Of a DNA stretch of 64,000 nt, positions 42,454 through 52,140 are shown piece after piece; positions within the stretch are counted from its first letter, which is position 1; the number at the start of each line of letters is the position of its first letter. The stretch is taken from positions 71,596,984-71,660,983 of the forward strand of contig NC_068937.1 of NCBI RefSeq assembly GCF_016801865.2. The letters are read 5' to 3'. A program made the translations under genes and the position numbers. The notes under the pieces are model-generated. The model saw only the letters and a list, made by a program, of their open reading frames with translations, was not told the origin of the DNA and ran no database searches. This stretch comes from Culex pipiens pallens (lineage: Eukaryota; Arthropoda; Insecta; Diptera; Culicidae).

Positions 42454-42723
42454 GAATGTTACAGAATTTATAACACCACCGCTGGAAATTTCAACTTTTT
42501 CTTCAAGCTCTTCTGGCAGCTTGCTTGCCCACTGAGAATTTTGGCTCGAGCCTCGAGTCGATCTGGTTCGAGATCGAGCCTGAATCGAGTCGAGGCTCAA
42601 GCAAAATTCTCAGTTGGTGGTTACATGCCGCAATCTTTCCGGCAGTAGCAGCAAGTGCTGCCAGAAGAGCTTAAAGAAAAAGTTGAAGTTTTCAGCGGTG
42701 GTGTTATAAATTCTGTAACATTC
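42454..42723. repeat. Palindrome with a hairpin element in its loop
   Basis: GAATGTTACAGAATTTATAA at 42454 is mirrored by the end at 42723. Pairing continues through ACACCACCGCTG, CAACTTTTTCTT and CTTCTGGCAGC. The loop holds the 90-bp CCCACTGAG hairpin element (42528-42617). Part of the right arm yields a 131-codon open frame from 42655 that I consider non-functional. Confidence 0.9.
42528..42617. mobile_element. 90-bp hairpin element (CCCACTGAGAATTTTGG), copy 2
   Basis: Second copy of 28850-28940, nearly identical, with a few changes in the right arm (CTCAAGC instead of CTCGAGCC, CTCAGTTGG instead of CTCAGTGGG). Confidence 0.92.
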
Positions 42724-43294
42724 TTAATATTTGGCGAATCTTTTCACACTCTTCGGTTCCCTGGTTGTTCCTGGGTTGTGCCCTGGAACACGAACTATGA
42801 GCTCGTGAGGTTGATGCAAAATTCAAAAATCATTAAGGGACTCAAAACCAAAACGCACCGATTATACGGGTTTAAATCCCATTTAAATTTCAAAGTCAAA
42901 GCGCCAGGTCCTGTCACAATCAATCAAGCTCATATTTGGGATACGGGCTTAGTGCATCCAGGGGATCATGCCCTGAAATGTACGCAAAATTCACTCATTT
43001 TGTTACATCATACCAACATATACTTATTCATATTACAGGGTGAATATTAATTGAATATTTTATCAGCAAGTGGCGCTATTTCCATTCAAATATACACAAA
43101 AGTGAGATTTCTATTTGAAATTTAAAGCATTCCACTTTGTCATATACGTAGAAACATATTAATTCACCGTCTTCAGCTTTGGATCTAACCCAAAAAAGCT
43201 GAGGGTCATTTTTTCTGAACTCTCAACTGCTGACTCAAGGTTTATATTTCCTTTAAAGAAAGGGACACTTTCTAGACTTGTGACAACTGCTGAT

Positions 43295-44067
43295 AAAAGT
43301 TGAATTTTCCTTCTAAAGTTGAATTTTCTTCATTAAAAAGGGGATAATGCGCTTCAGCGGTGGTCACAACTCAAGCGAGTTTTTCCTTCCTTTAACAATA
43401 TTCACCTATATCAGCAGTCATAGAGTTTTCCCTTCTTTAAGGAAGGGAAATTTCAACGCATGTTAGTAGCAATCTCAAGTCAAAGAAAGTTTTCACTTCT
43501 TTAAAGAAAGGTAAATTCAACTTGTGTCAGCAGTTATCACAAGTCAAGAGAATTTTCCCTTCTTGATTGGAGAGAAAATTCAAACATATAGGGATAATTC
43601 AACTCGTGTTAGTAGTTATCACAAGTAAAGAGAATTTTCCTTAATTTAAAGAAGGAAAATTCAACTTGTGTCAGTAGTCATCACAAGTCAGTGAGTTTTT
43701 TTCCTTCTTTAAATAATGGAAAATTCTCTTTACTTGTGATAACTACTAACACAAGTTAAATTATCCCTATATTTTTTAATTTTCTCTCCCTTTCTGTAGG
43801 GAAAATTTTCTTGACTTGTGATAACTGCTGACACAAGTTGAATTTATCTTTCTTTAAAGAAGTGAAAACTTTCTTTGATTTGAGATAACTACTAACATGA
43901 GTTGAATTTTCCCTTCTTTAAAGAAGGGAAAACTCTCTTGACTGCTGATATGGGTGAATATTTTTAAAAAGAAGGGAAAACTCGCTCAAGTTGTGACCAC
44001 AGCTGAAGCGCATTTTCCTCTGTTTAATGAAGAAAATTCAGTTTTAGAAGGAAAATTCAACTTTTTT
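43295..44067. repeat. 773-bp palindrome built of ~75-85 bp units
   Basis: The left half consists of several units of the pattern AAGTTGAATTTTCC, then TTCTTTAAAGAAGG, AAAATTCTCTT, GACTTGTGATAACTGCTGA and CACAAGTTGAATT. The right half is its reverse complement, with the centre near 43680. Each unit also carries its own small hairpin (CCCTTCTTTAAAGAAGGG). This repeat-within-palindrome order is seen directly in the sequence. No protein is encoded. Confidence 0.92.
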
Positions 44068-44072
44068 TAGCA

Positions 44073-44675
44073 CACAGAAAATAAATGATGGTAATATTCA
44101 TCAGGAAATGGTGACAGATTTTGTGTCAAAAAAAAAAAAAGATTAATTTTACATAAGAAATTGGTGAATATTCATCAGGTTCACATTTTTAATTTTTTTT
44201 TAGGTAATATTACTCATTACTTGGGTGCAGTGCGTGGCCGAATGGTTACGCTGTCCGCTTTGTAAGCGGATGATTCTGGGTTCGATTCCCATCTGCTCCA
44301 ACCTTCCATCGGATGAGGAAGTAAAATGTCGGTCCCGGCCTTGGTTGTTAGGTGTAGGAGTCGTCTCCATGCCATAAGTACAAACAACACACCAAACCAA
44401 GCCTACTCCGGTGGAATCGCTGGCGGCGGTTGGACTCGCAATCCAAAGGTCGTCAGTTCAAACACTGGGGTGGAAGGTTCCTTGGAGTAGAAAGAGGTTT
44501 GGGTGCCCTCCCCATTCAAGCCTTCGGACTCCTAGGTTCGAGCAGAAACTTGCAATAGAGACCACAAAAGACCCGGGGGTCGTTAATGTGGATGGTTTGA
44601 TTTTGATTACTCAAAAAAGAGGTAATATTCAACCAACCAAATTTTCAAACTTCCAAAATTCAACTTTTTTCTGTG
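44073..44675. mobile_element. Small CACAGAAAA-ended element with SINE insertion
   Basis: Begins CACAGAAAATAAATGATGG and ends with the mirror of CACAGAAAAAAGTTG. GGTAATATT motifs lie near both ends (44091, 44622). The SINE at 44227 sits inside. Flanking dinucleotides do not clearly match (CA and TA), so the boundaries are provisional. Confidence 0.6.
44227..44608 (+). mobile_element. Dimeric tRNA-derived SINE, copy 1
   Basis: About 380 bp, closely similar to 55091-55498. The first tRNA unit has an A box TGGCCGAATGG, an anticodon arm CCGC-TTTGTAA-GCGG (UGU in the anticodon position) and a B box GGTTCGATTCC. A second tRNA-like unit at about 44415-44475 has an anticodon arm TTGGA-CTCGCAA-TCCAA (CGC) and AGTTCAAAC as a B box. 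The 3' end is GATTTTGATT. Pol III transcription from the first unit is expected from the boxes. Confidence 0.88.
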
Positions 44676-44681
44676 TAGTTA

Positions 44682-44926
44682 TGGCAGGCCTAGATAGTGT
44701 CCCTTTCTTTAGAGGAAATATTAACCACAGAGTAACTCCGAGTGACCAGTCCGAAGAAAAGTTCAATTCTTGGCTCCATAAATGTCGAACATATTTGACT
44801 CAATCTAGGGCTCAATGTCTTAAAATAGCTCAGCACGTGGAGCAACGTTTTGAACAAACGTTTCAAGTTCTGGGCACTCATAGCCAGCAGTTTTTAAATC
44901 AGAAAAAGAAAATTCTTAAGGAATGA
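44682..44926 (+). CDS. Small unknown protein, 81 aa
   Basis: From the ATG at 44682 an open frame encodes a polar, mostly helical protein (MAGLDSVPFFRGNINHRV, then KFNSWLHKCRTYLTQ and a lysine-rich end). The frame is open farther upstream to 44411 across the SINE by chance. I recognise no domain. It lies just outside the CACAGAAAA element and inside the composite palindromic element. It could be a captured exon or chance. Confidence 0.3.
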
Positions 44927-45017
44927 AAAAATCAGCTTTCGCCGGCAGTTATCACAACCTAATGTGGTCTTCTTAAAGCAATTTCAATATTAGACTTTAT
45001 TTTGAAATTTTAACAAC

Positions 45018-45163
45018 ATTATGCCAAATGACCATTATGCCAAATGGTCATTATGCCAAATGACCGTTATGCCAAACGTCCATTATGCCAAACGGCATTA
45101 TGCCAAACGGCGTTATGCCAAACGGCATTATGCCAAATGGCTTTATGCCAAATGGGATACACC
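45018..45163. repeat. TTTGGCATAATG short tandem array, right
   Basis: Mirror of 42183-42329, reading CATTATGCCAAA on the plus strand, about nine units, ending GGGATACACCC. Confidence 0.93.
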
Positions 45164-45801
45164 CAAACAAACCTTGATTATCTCAATTCCAAAAAAGTCT
45201 TTTGTTGTTTTGAAAAATCTGCTTTGACGTTTAGCGTTGATTCAACAAAAATCATGATATTCAAATCAACATAAAGTTTTGTTGATTCAAATATGCCTTA
45301 TTTTTCTGCGTGTAACTATTTTGACAGCTGGAAAACCCGCCTTACCTTACTAATCTACATACCTTGACACTAGCACACCATTTGATTTTGCTTGCTGACA
45401 AAATTTAACCTCACTTTTTTTTTCGTGTACGTACCAAGGGAATGATTGATCGAGGAATATTAAATATCCGCATAAATAATTTCAAGAGGTTCAAAATTAA
45501 AGAGGACCAATAAGGCTCTTAACTGCTTATTTATTTGTCGGTGTAGGACGCCGCACTATTTAATAATTTTCTGGCGCATATTGAAATCCATCCATCTTTT
45601 TAAAATTTTCTTTTCTTGATTTGTGTGCACCTTCGTCAAAAACCAAGATTGTTTACTTTTTACTCTTTGGTCTGACAGCTTTATCATGGATTTTGGTCTG
45701 GTTTAAGCGAGGGACAGGACACAGCAACCTCCTGGTACGTACACGCAACACATTCGCACGCAGATTACTCTATTTTCAAAACATTAAACATAAATTTCGG
45801 A

Positions 45802-46425
45802 ATGTCGACACGTAAACGGTCTGGTTCTGGAACCAAACAACCAAAAGAAAAAATTGTATATATTTTTGAGTCCTTATTTCGTGGTGAAGACGTCGTTCGA
45901 GGGTACAATAACTTTTGGAACGAGTTGTTCCTGATTACTCCGCCAAGTCTTGAAATTCTAGACACGGAAATTCAACAACTAGATGACTTAAAGATGTGTG
46001 CTGCAAAACCCAACATAATACTTGTGGTAAAAAAATGCATTGAAATGCTTGACTCCGACAATCCTAAAAGAGTAAATAACTCATTGATCACATTGAGTAG
46101 TTTGACATTTGCTTTGTGCAGAAAATATTCGGTTACACAAGAAACATCGGAAAATTACTTGGAATATGTCGTTGCAGAGGCTGAAGATGAAATAAAAAGC
46201 CTTATAGACAAAATAAAAGTTCTGCTTTCTGAGAGTGACGAGTCTTCTTTCTATTGCATAAAATTCCTGTTGCCTATTCTTATTACGAATTCTTGCGGCC
46301 GCAACAAAATAATGGAATACATAATGGCCGCAAACAACTTATTTGAGCCACTGAAGAAAATTCTTAGTGATCCCACCCAAAGACTTAAATATGGTAATGA
46401 TATTGTGATACTTCTGACTCTTTTG
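45802..46425 (+). CDS. ARMH3 (C10orf76) homologue, first coding exon
   Basis: Armadillo-like helical protein of the Golgi, known in animals to partner PI4KB and GBF1. The exon encodes 208 residues: a short basic N-terminus, then EKIVYIFESLFRGEDVVRG, FWNELFLITPPSLEILDTEI, NPKRVNNSLITLSSLTFAL, FLLPILITNSCGRN and GNDIVILLTLL. These match the start of the family, including the FWEELF and YDAVVLLALLV-type landmarks I recall. It ends at TTG followed by a GTGAGT donor at 46426, phase 0, where the family continues VNYRKYE. The ATG at 45802 is the first in frame after an AT-rich leader. The rest of the gene is not seen; the intron fills with transposons. Confidence 0.82.
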
Positions 46426-46523
46426 GTGAGTATAATAACATATTTGTGTATTAGGATGGTCCAAATCCGGGCTTCATCGGGGCTACTCCTTAAAATCAAA
46501 GGTTAACCCATTACTAGGCTAAA

Positions 46524-47728
46524 TTTAAGAGCGAGTCCACGAGCAAAGCATACCCATCTCGCATCGACCTCACCAATCTGCCTGAAATTTTCAGGGGTTG
46601 TTTGTACATATGAAACTAGCATCTGGCCAAAATATGAGCACTCTGGGTCAACGGGAAGTGGGGCAAATCGGGACACAATGTTTAAAGTTAAAAACGTAAA
46701 AAATCTTAAAAAGGCTATAACTTAGGCAAAACTCAATTTAATTTCAAAATTCAAAATGCATCTGAAAGGGCTTAAAAAATGCAACGAAATGCAGGGTAGA
46801 ACATCCCAATTGGTTAAATCTAAAGGGAGTTATTGGCATTTTAGTGAAAAAATAGCATAATTTTAAAACTCAAATAAAAAAGTGTTCCATCCAGATATCA
46901 ACTCGGCTCGACCTGCAGCTTGTAGGGGACATCTGGGACTACCATCTGAGACTGAGAACGCTTTGGGTAAGGCAGTTTAACATATTAAATAGACACTTTT
47001 ACTTTTAGTGAAATTTTTGGTTGTAAATTTTTGCTCGGGGGACCCCTTAGATCCCATTTTCTGGTGATAATTTTATCATATTCGTGTTCCTGAGACAATT
47101 TCACAATAGAAACATGCATAAAAATGTTTATTTTCATCCATTTTAACCCTTTAAAAAATGAAAGTTTAAAAAATCTTCGATTCACATTTATTGAAAATCA
47201 AGTTCGTTTCCAAGGATACTAGATGACACCAGAAAAAAGCAGCTTCTTAATTTTTATTACTTTCATTTTTTAAAGGGTCAAAATGGATCAAAATAAACAT
47301 TTTCGTGTATGTTTCTATTGTGAAATTGTCGAACCGAGTTGATATCTGGATGGAACACTTTTTTATTTGAGTTTTAAAATTATGCTATTTGTTCACTAAA
47401 ATTCCAATAACTCCCTTTAGATTTAACCAATTGGGATGCTCTACCCTGCATTTTGTTGCATTTTTTAAGCCCTTTCAGATGCATTTTGAATTTTGAAATT
47501 AAATTGAATTTTGCCTAAGTTATAGCCTTTTTAAGATTTTTTACGTTTTTTAACTTTAAACATTGTGTCCCGATTTGCCCCACTTCCCGTTGACCTAGAG
47601 TGCTCATATTTTGGACAGATGCTAGTTTCATATGTACAAACAAACCCTGAAAATTTCAGGCAGATTGGTGAGGTCCAAACGACGTCCCATACAAGGGGGT
47701 ATGCCCTGTTCGTGGACTCGCTCTTAAA
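46524..47728. mobile_element. 1.2-kb foldback element FB2
   Basis: Tips TTTAAGAGCGAGTCCACGAG and mirror. The arms of about 430 bp (to about 46965 and from about 47320) include GAAACTAGCATCTG, GGGCAAATCGGGACACAATG and ATCCAGATATCAACTCGG on both sides in opposite orientation. The middle also contains an inverted TTTTAACCCTTTAAAAAATG block. No coding. Confidence 0.88.
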
Positions 47729-47789
47729 ATTTGAGCTCATTCTGACCACGGGAACCTCTCCCTCTAAGCCCTTGTCTTCGGAAAAGTTA

Positions 47790-47948
47790 TTCCAATTCAA
47801 TTCTTGAACTCGCTCGAGCTGCTGTACAAAAACCAGTATGGATTCCGACGTGGGAGCAGCACCCGCACTGCTACTTCTGAGCTACTGGATGACATCTATC
47901 AGGATCTGGATGGCAAGCGATTCACTGGAAGTCTGTTTCTAGACTTAA
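47790..47948 (+). pseudogene. LINE-E reverse transcriptase, 5' piece
   Basis: Start of a 5'-truncated non-LTR element. It reads LYKNQYGFRRGSSTRTAT, then GSLFLDL, an RT motif of CR1/L2-like elements. At 47945 it meets a TTAA into which a piggyBac-type MITE inserted; the frame resumes at 48566 with KKAFDVINHG. Confidence 0.85.
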
Positions 47949-48565
47949 CCCTCTACAACCTAACCCCGCCTTTAGACGGGCTTCGATCTAAAAAATCGCC
48001 AAAAATCAATTTTCCAACCGATTTTTGATATTTAAAAAGCATTGGAAAGAAGAACTCTTAAAATTTTAGAAAATTTCAGGGTTGGAAGTTTAACTTGTTT
48101 TATGTGACTTTGCCAATGTTTTTAAAAATGTCATTTTTTTAGGGGTCAACTTTGGCGATGTTTTTTACTAACATTTCCTATATTTTCAGTAAAAAGAAGT
48201 ATGCAGTATTTTTTGTAGTGTCCCAGACTATGCCTCTACGATTTTTTTTGCAATTTAAATGATGATGGTGCGATTCTATGGCAGAAAATGTGAAAAACAT
48301 GCAAAAAATTGAAAAAGTGACTGTAAAAACATGAAAAAATTAGATAGGCGAAATGTAATTATATTAGATGGTAGAGTAGGCCAAATACTACCAAAAACAA
48401 ACATAAACTAAACAAGATAAATGCAAATTAAAATACTAAAAATGAAACAAGAAAAACATAAAACAAGAGAAGTAAAGTTTTTCGTAGAACAAAAGTTGCT
48501 CAAAATGACCTCCTGAACACGGGAAAAATAAATATTTTCGAAAAAAAAATTTGGGCAGTAGAGGG
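47949..48565. mobile_element. 617-bp piggyBac-type MITE in LINE-E
   Basis: Tips CCCTCTAC and GTAGAGGG, flanked by TTAA on both sides (47945-47948 and 48566-48569), the signature target of the piggyBac superfamily. Removing it with one TTAA restores the LINE reading frame (the codons read D-L-K-K at the junction). The interior is AT-rich and non-coding. Confidence 0.94.
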
Positions 48566-50040
48566 TTAAAGAAGGCGTTCGATGTCATTAACCATGGTTT
48601 GCTGTTACAAAAACTGGAGCGTTACGGTATTCGCGGGGCTGCTCTAAGTCTTCTTAGATCCTATCTCTCCAACCGGATGCAGTTTGTGAACTCAAACGGA
48701 ATCAATGGAGATTCAGCAATTATCGACACTGGAGTACCTCAAGGAAGTGTACTGGGACCGTTACTGTTCATCATTTTCATTAATGATCTATCCCGTGTTC
48801 AACTGTTTGGGAAAGTACGCCTCTTTGCTGATGACACAGTGATCACCTACAGTCACAAGGACGCCGTACATATCACCCAAATGATGCAAGCTGATCTACA
48901 AACCATCAACGAATACTTCACGTGTAACCTCTTGTTCCTGAATCTCTCCAAAACGGTGTTCATGATCTTCCATTCACCGCAACGGACTGTTCCAGAGCTG
49001 CCTGCTGTTGCCATCAACACCACTGAGATCAAAAAAGTCTCGAGCTTCAAGTACTTAGGACTGGTACTTGATGAGACGCTTAATTGGAAGCCTCACATCG
49101 ACCAACTGAAGAAAAAGATTGCACCTGCATGTGGAGTTCTACGTAAAATTTCGTCGTTTGTACCTTTTCGCTGGTTGAAAAGCCTCTACGCCTCGCTGAT
49201 TCATTCTCGTCTGCAGTACTTGGTCATCAATTGGGGTACTGCCAACAAGGTTAACCTGAGGGAACTACAAACGCTGCAAAATCGATGCATTAGAACGATT
49301 CTGAGGAAACCTGCTTTATATCCGAGACGCTCGCTGTACAACGATGTGAATCACTCATTTCTTACCATAAGAGCTCTTCACATGTTCCAAATCTACGTTC
49401 ACATGTATAACATAATGCACAACCCTACAACGTATCATAACTTCAACCCAGTCCGTGTGGAGCATGCACGGATAACGCGACAGACTGGAGACCTAAGAAC
49501 CACTTTGCCGCATACAGAATTCGGGAAAAGGTGTCTTAGTTATTCTGGTTGCTATCAGTACAACAAACTACCTGATTTCATCAAACAATCCCCCTCCCAA
49601 ATAACCTTCAAATGTCAACTGAAGTCACACCTAAAGCAAAAAATCGAGCAATATCTGCAATAATATCTGCCACTAACCACCCAAAAACTGCTTTCTCTCC
49701 GCCATGCCACAACCGCCAACCGCCCGCCGCCCACCGCCCGCCGCCTACCGCTCGCCGCCCACCGCTCAAGCCCGCCGCCCGCCGCCCTTCGCCCACGCCC
49801 GCCGCCCACCGCTCAACGCACATCGCCCGCCCACCGACGATCATCCTTATCGTCACTTATTGTTCACCGAACAACATAATATTAGTATATAAATAATTAT
49901 CTGTAATTGTTGAAGATGCACATCCTTAACAGAGATATATATCTCACTGCATTGTGCAAGCCGTCCGAGCCTCACCTCAAAATAAACATAGAGGTAGGTG
50001 AATGTTCCCAGCTTTGCTGTGGAGTGAGAAATAAAAAAAA
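48566..50040 (+). pseudogene. LINE-E reverse transcriptase, 3' piece and UTR
   Basis: The coding part, 48570-49663, is intact from the insertion to the stop. It has KKAFDVINHGLLLQKLERYG, SYLSNRMQFV, GVPQGSVLGPLLFIIFIND, the catalytic LFADDTVITYSH, then FLNLSKTVFMIFH and KYLGLVLDETLNWKPHI. The rest encodes the thumb and a C-terminal part (QYNKLPDFIKQ). Relationship to the CR1/L2 group is inferred from these motifs. A GC-rich 3' UTR minisatellite follows, and an A-run ends at about 50040. It is dead by 5' truncation and the MITE. Confidence 0.88.
49705..49845 (+). repeat. C-rich minisatellite in the LINE-E 3' UTR
   Basis: Irregular units of CCGCCGCCCACCGCTC type, about 15-16 bp, repeated about nine times. 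Strikingly GC-rich in an AT-rich region; strand asymmetry is strong (C on plus). Confidence 0.9.
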
Positions 50041-50314
50041 AATTAATTGGTAAAAATTGGATAGTTATTGCGCTTTCCACAGGTAAAAACCTGAAACAGT
50101 TTCTTTTCTCCATACATTTTAACGATTTTCCCATACAAACTCGAAGGGCTTATAAGGAGGGGTTCCCGTGGTAAACCAAATGATTTCAGGGGGTAGCCCC
50201 GAGTAAGCCCGGATTTGGACCATACAGTATGTAAAAAAAGTATTTACACCCCTTGGGCACTATGCACATGTTGTGATGAATACAAAACAATTTAATGTTG
50301 ACATAAACCTAGTA

Positions 50315-51246
50315 CCGTAAAACGGGGTGACTTTGATAGCCGGGGTGACTTTGATAGGTTTGCGATTTTACCGCAGAATGAAGAGTACAATTAAATTACG
50401 CAAGGAATGATTTAGAAACATACTGACCGTGGTAGAGAAGTGTTCAAAGTACCTCAAGAAGAACTTTTCATAAAATTTTGACAAGTTTAAAAAGTTAGTT
50501 AACTATAGTTTAGAAAATGTTGATGAAAGTCATTATTTTAAACTTCTCAAAGTGTCATGATTTTCTCAATGAACATGATTTTTGATCGAAAAACAGAATG
50601 AATTTTCGGATTCTTTGGACAATTTTCCACTAGGAGAAGGTCAAAAAAGTTTGTAAATAATAAATAATATGTGTTTTTGAAACACAATTTAAAAAAAATC
50701 TCCAAATTTATAGGCAATTTCAGTTGAACAAATTTCATGTAAAATGTGAAAACTTGTGATTCGTGCTTCGAATTCAGTATAAAATGTAATAAAAAACGAT
50801 TATTTTATAAACAAAACTAGTTTAAACAAATTTCAGGCAAAATGCCGACTTTTTAACAATTTTACCTAAAATTTATATGTAGTTTGCTAAAAAGCTTATA
50901 CCCTTAGTTAACTAAATATAAACATTGATTTTTTTTTCTTAAAAACTATATCAGCTACTTTAGTGATAGTGCATTTAGCGTAAAAATAAAGTTTGAACAT
51001 CTTAAATATGATTTTAACAAGAAAAACTATGACTATCAAAGTCACCCCGGAATTAAAACTAAGAATTTTTAACGTAACTATTTTTCTAAACATTATTGAA
51101 AAAACTTTTTTCCGAAATAGTTCTTGGACTTTGTGTGGCCTACCCCAGTACATGTTTTAAAAATAAGAATCTTGAGAAAACCCTTACCTGTTGGAAAATA
51201 TTCTAAAAACAAGTTGAAATCCTATCAAAGTCACCCCGGTTTACGG
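50315..51246. mobile_element. 932-bp MITE, TA-flanked, CCGTAAA family
   Basis: Ends CCGTAAAACGGGGTGACTTT and the mirror of CCGTAAACCGGGGTGACTTT. TA lies on both sides, within GTAC. The empty site in repeat A copy 1 reads CCTAGTACTACG. TCACCCCGG occurs again inside (50340, 51040), and the interior is AT-rich without transposase. Related elements: 9776-9983 and 1-404. Confidence 0.94.
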
Positions 51247-51328
51247 TACTACGTTTTGCTCAGAAACTCATGCCGAACATTTTGCTACAAAAAGCTCATG
51301 AAAAGATGTTTTCTCTAAAAAGTTATAT

Positions 51329-51914
51329 GACCGATTCTTCGGCTCCTTTTTAAAAAAATCCCAAGTTTTTTTTCAGCATTTTGGCTGTAGTGGCAAAATA
51401 AAAGAAGAAACCCCCCAATGTTATTACATATTTGGAAAGATAATTGATTTTCCTACAAAGAAATATCAAGCAGAATGAACCATATAGTATCTGTGCCTTC
51501 CCTGAAATAATTATGTAGCATGACGGGACAACATCGTAAAACTGGACTTTTAAAAGGCACACTACAAAAATCGCTACAGTTTTGCCAGTTTGATTTTTAA
51601 AAACTTTTGCTCTTCTACACATTATCACAAATTAAAATCTTTTGCTCCTTGAACTGAAAGAATTGGTTGAAATTTGAGTTTTTGCCAGCCATTTCTTTTC
51701 GTGACGGGACAACGAAAGGAGCAGATTTATGAAAAAAATCCTCTCCCGTTCAATGGCTTGCAGACCACATTTGGTCAATATTCTTGGCTTTTAAGGTAAG
51801 AAAACGCATTTAAAGCACATTGCAATTATTGCATCCTAATAAAAATGATTTTTTTCATATTAAAAATCACATTGAAAATGTGACATTTTGGTGTAGCTTC
51901 GCTAAGAATCGGTC
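51329..51914. mobile_element. 586-bp MITE, GACCGATTCTT family
   Basis: Inverse-orientation copy of 15201-15800, flanked by ATAT (51325-51328 and 51915-51918). The empty site is visible in repeat A copy 1 near 37275. Confidence 0.93.
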
Positions 51915-52140
51915 ATATAACAAATACTATTACGAAAATCAAAAAAGGTGCAAAAAAAGTTTGTATACCTTCCGAAAAATTAACATAAATAAATTTATTG
52001 TTTGACAAATCACCATAAATCCTGTCTCCCAACTCCAAATAGGCATCCTTGACTGATTAAAAAAAATATTTGGATTGAATATAAAGTTTACTAATTACTT
52101 AGTATAAAACTTTATATAACTCTGAAAATTCTATATAAAA

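Larger units (their letters stand above)
42159..45312. mobile_element. 3.15-kb TA-flanked element (CACACAGAAAAAT ends)
   Basis: Ends CACACAGAAAAATG and the mirror of CACGCAGAAAAATA, with TA at 42157-42158 and 45313-45314. These ends resemble the 14261-18171 element. Just inside each end is a GGGTGTATCCCATTTGGCAT block that starts an array of a short motif, so the two arrays form a long inverted repeat. Confidence 0.82.
41818..45365. mobile_element. Composite TIR element with nested palindromes
   Basis: The outer ends mirror each other over about 45 bp. The left is TAAGGTGAGGCG, then AAACCCAGCTATCAAAATAG. The right is the mirror of TAAGGTAAGGCGG, then TTTTCCAGCTGTCAAAATAG. No duplication could be fixed. 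Inside, in order: a 288-bp hairpin, a TA-flanked element (42159-45312) with TTTGGCATAATG arrays at both ends, further palindromes, a SINE and a small open frame. No transposase is recognised. Confidence 0.78.
46456..50223. mobile_element. 3.77-kb TIR element holding a foldback and a LINE
   Basis: Ends ATGGTCCAAATCCGGGCTT and mirror, with further inverted pairing: TCGGGGCTAC, then TGAAATCA, ACCACGGGAACC.CTCC and AAGCCCTT. The right terminal region at 47735-47770 is displaced from its partner by the LINE. It begins 30 bp inside the ARMH3 intron. No clear duplication. Confidence 0.75.
50224..52140 (+). repeat. Repeat A, copy 2 (split by two MITEs)
   Basis: Segments 50229-50314, 51247-51328 and 51915-52140 are collinear with 37140-37480. 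Comparison with that copy shows both MITEs as clean insertions. Confidence 0.88.

Noticed and set aside
42655..43050. A 131-residue protein
   Set aside because: Starts in the arm of a palindrome and has no recognisable domain or codon bias.
44411..44926. A 171-residue protein
   Set aside because: The first 90 codons cross the SINE and MITE end; only the part from 44682 could be real.
42183..45163. CRISPR-like short direct repeats
   Set aside because: The motif repeats every 15-16 bp with only 3-4 variable bases; far too short for spacers, and mirrored at the element ends.
48551..48569. Start of the LINE-E frame at 48551 as a true initiation site
   Set aside because: This ATG lies inside the piggyBac-type MITE; the genuine RT frame enters at the TTAA junction.
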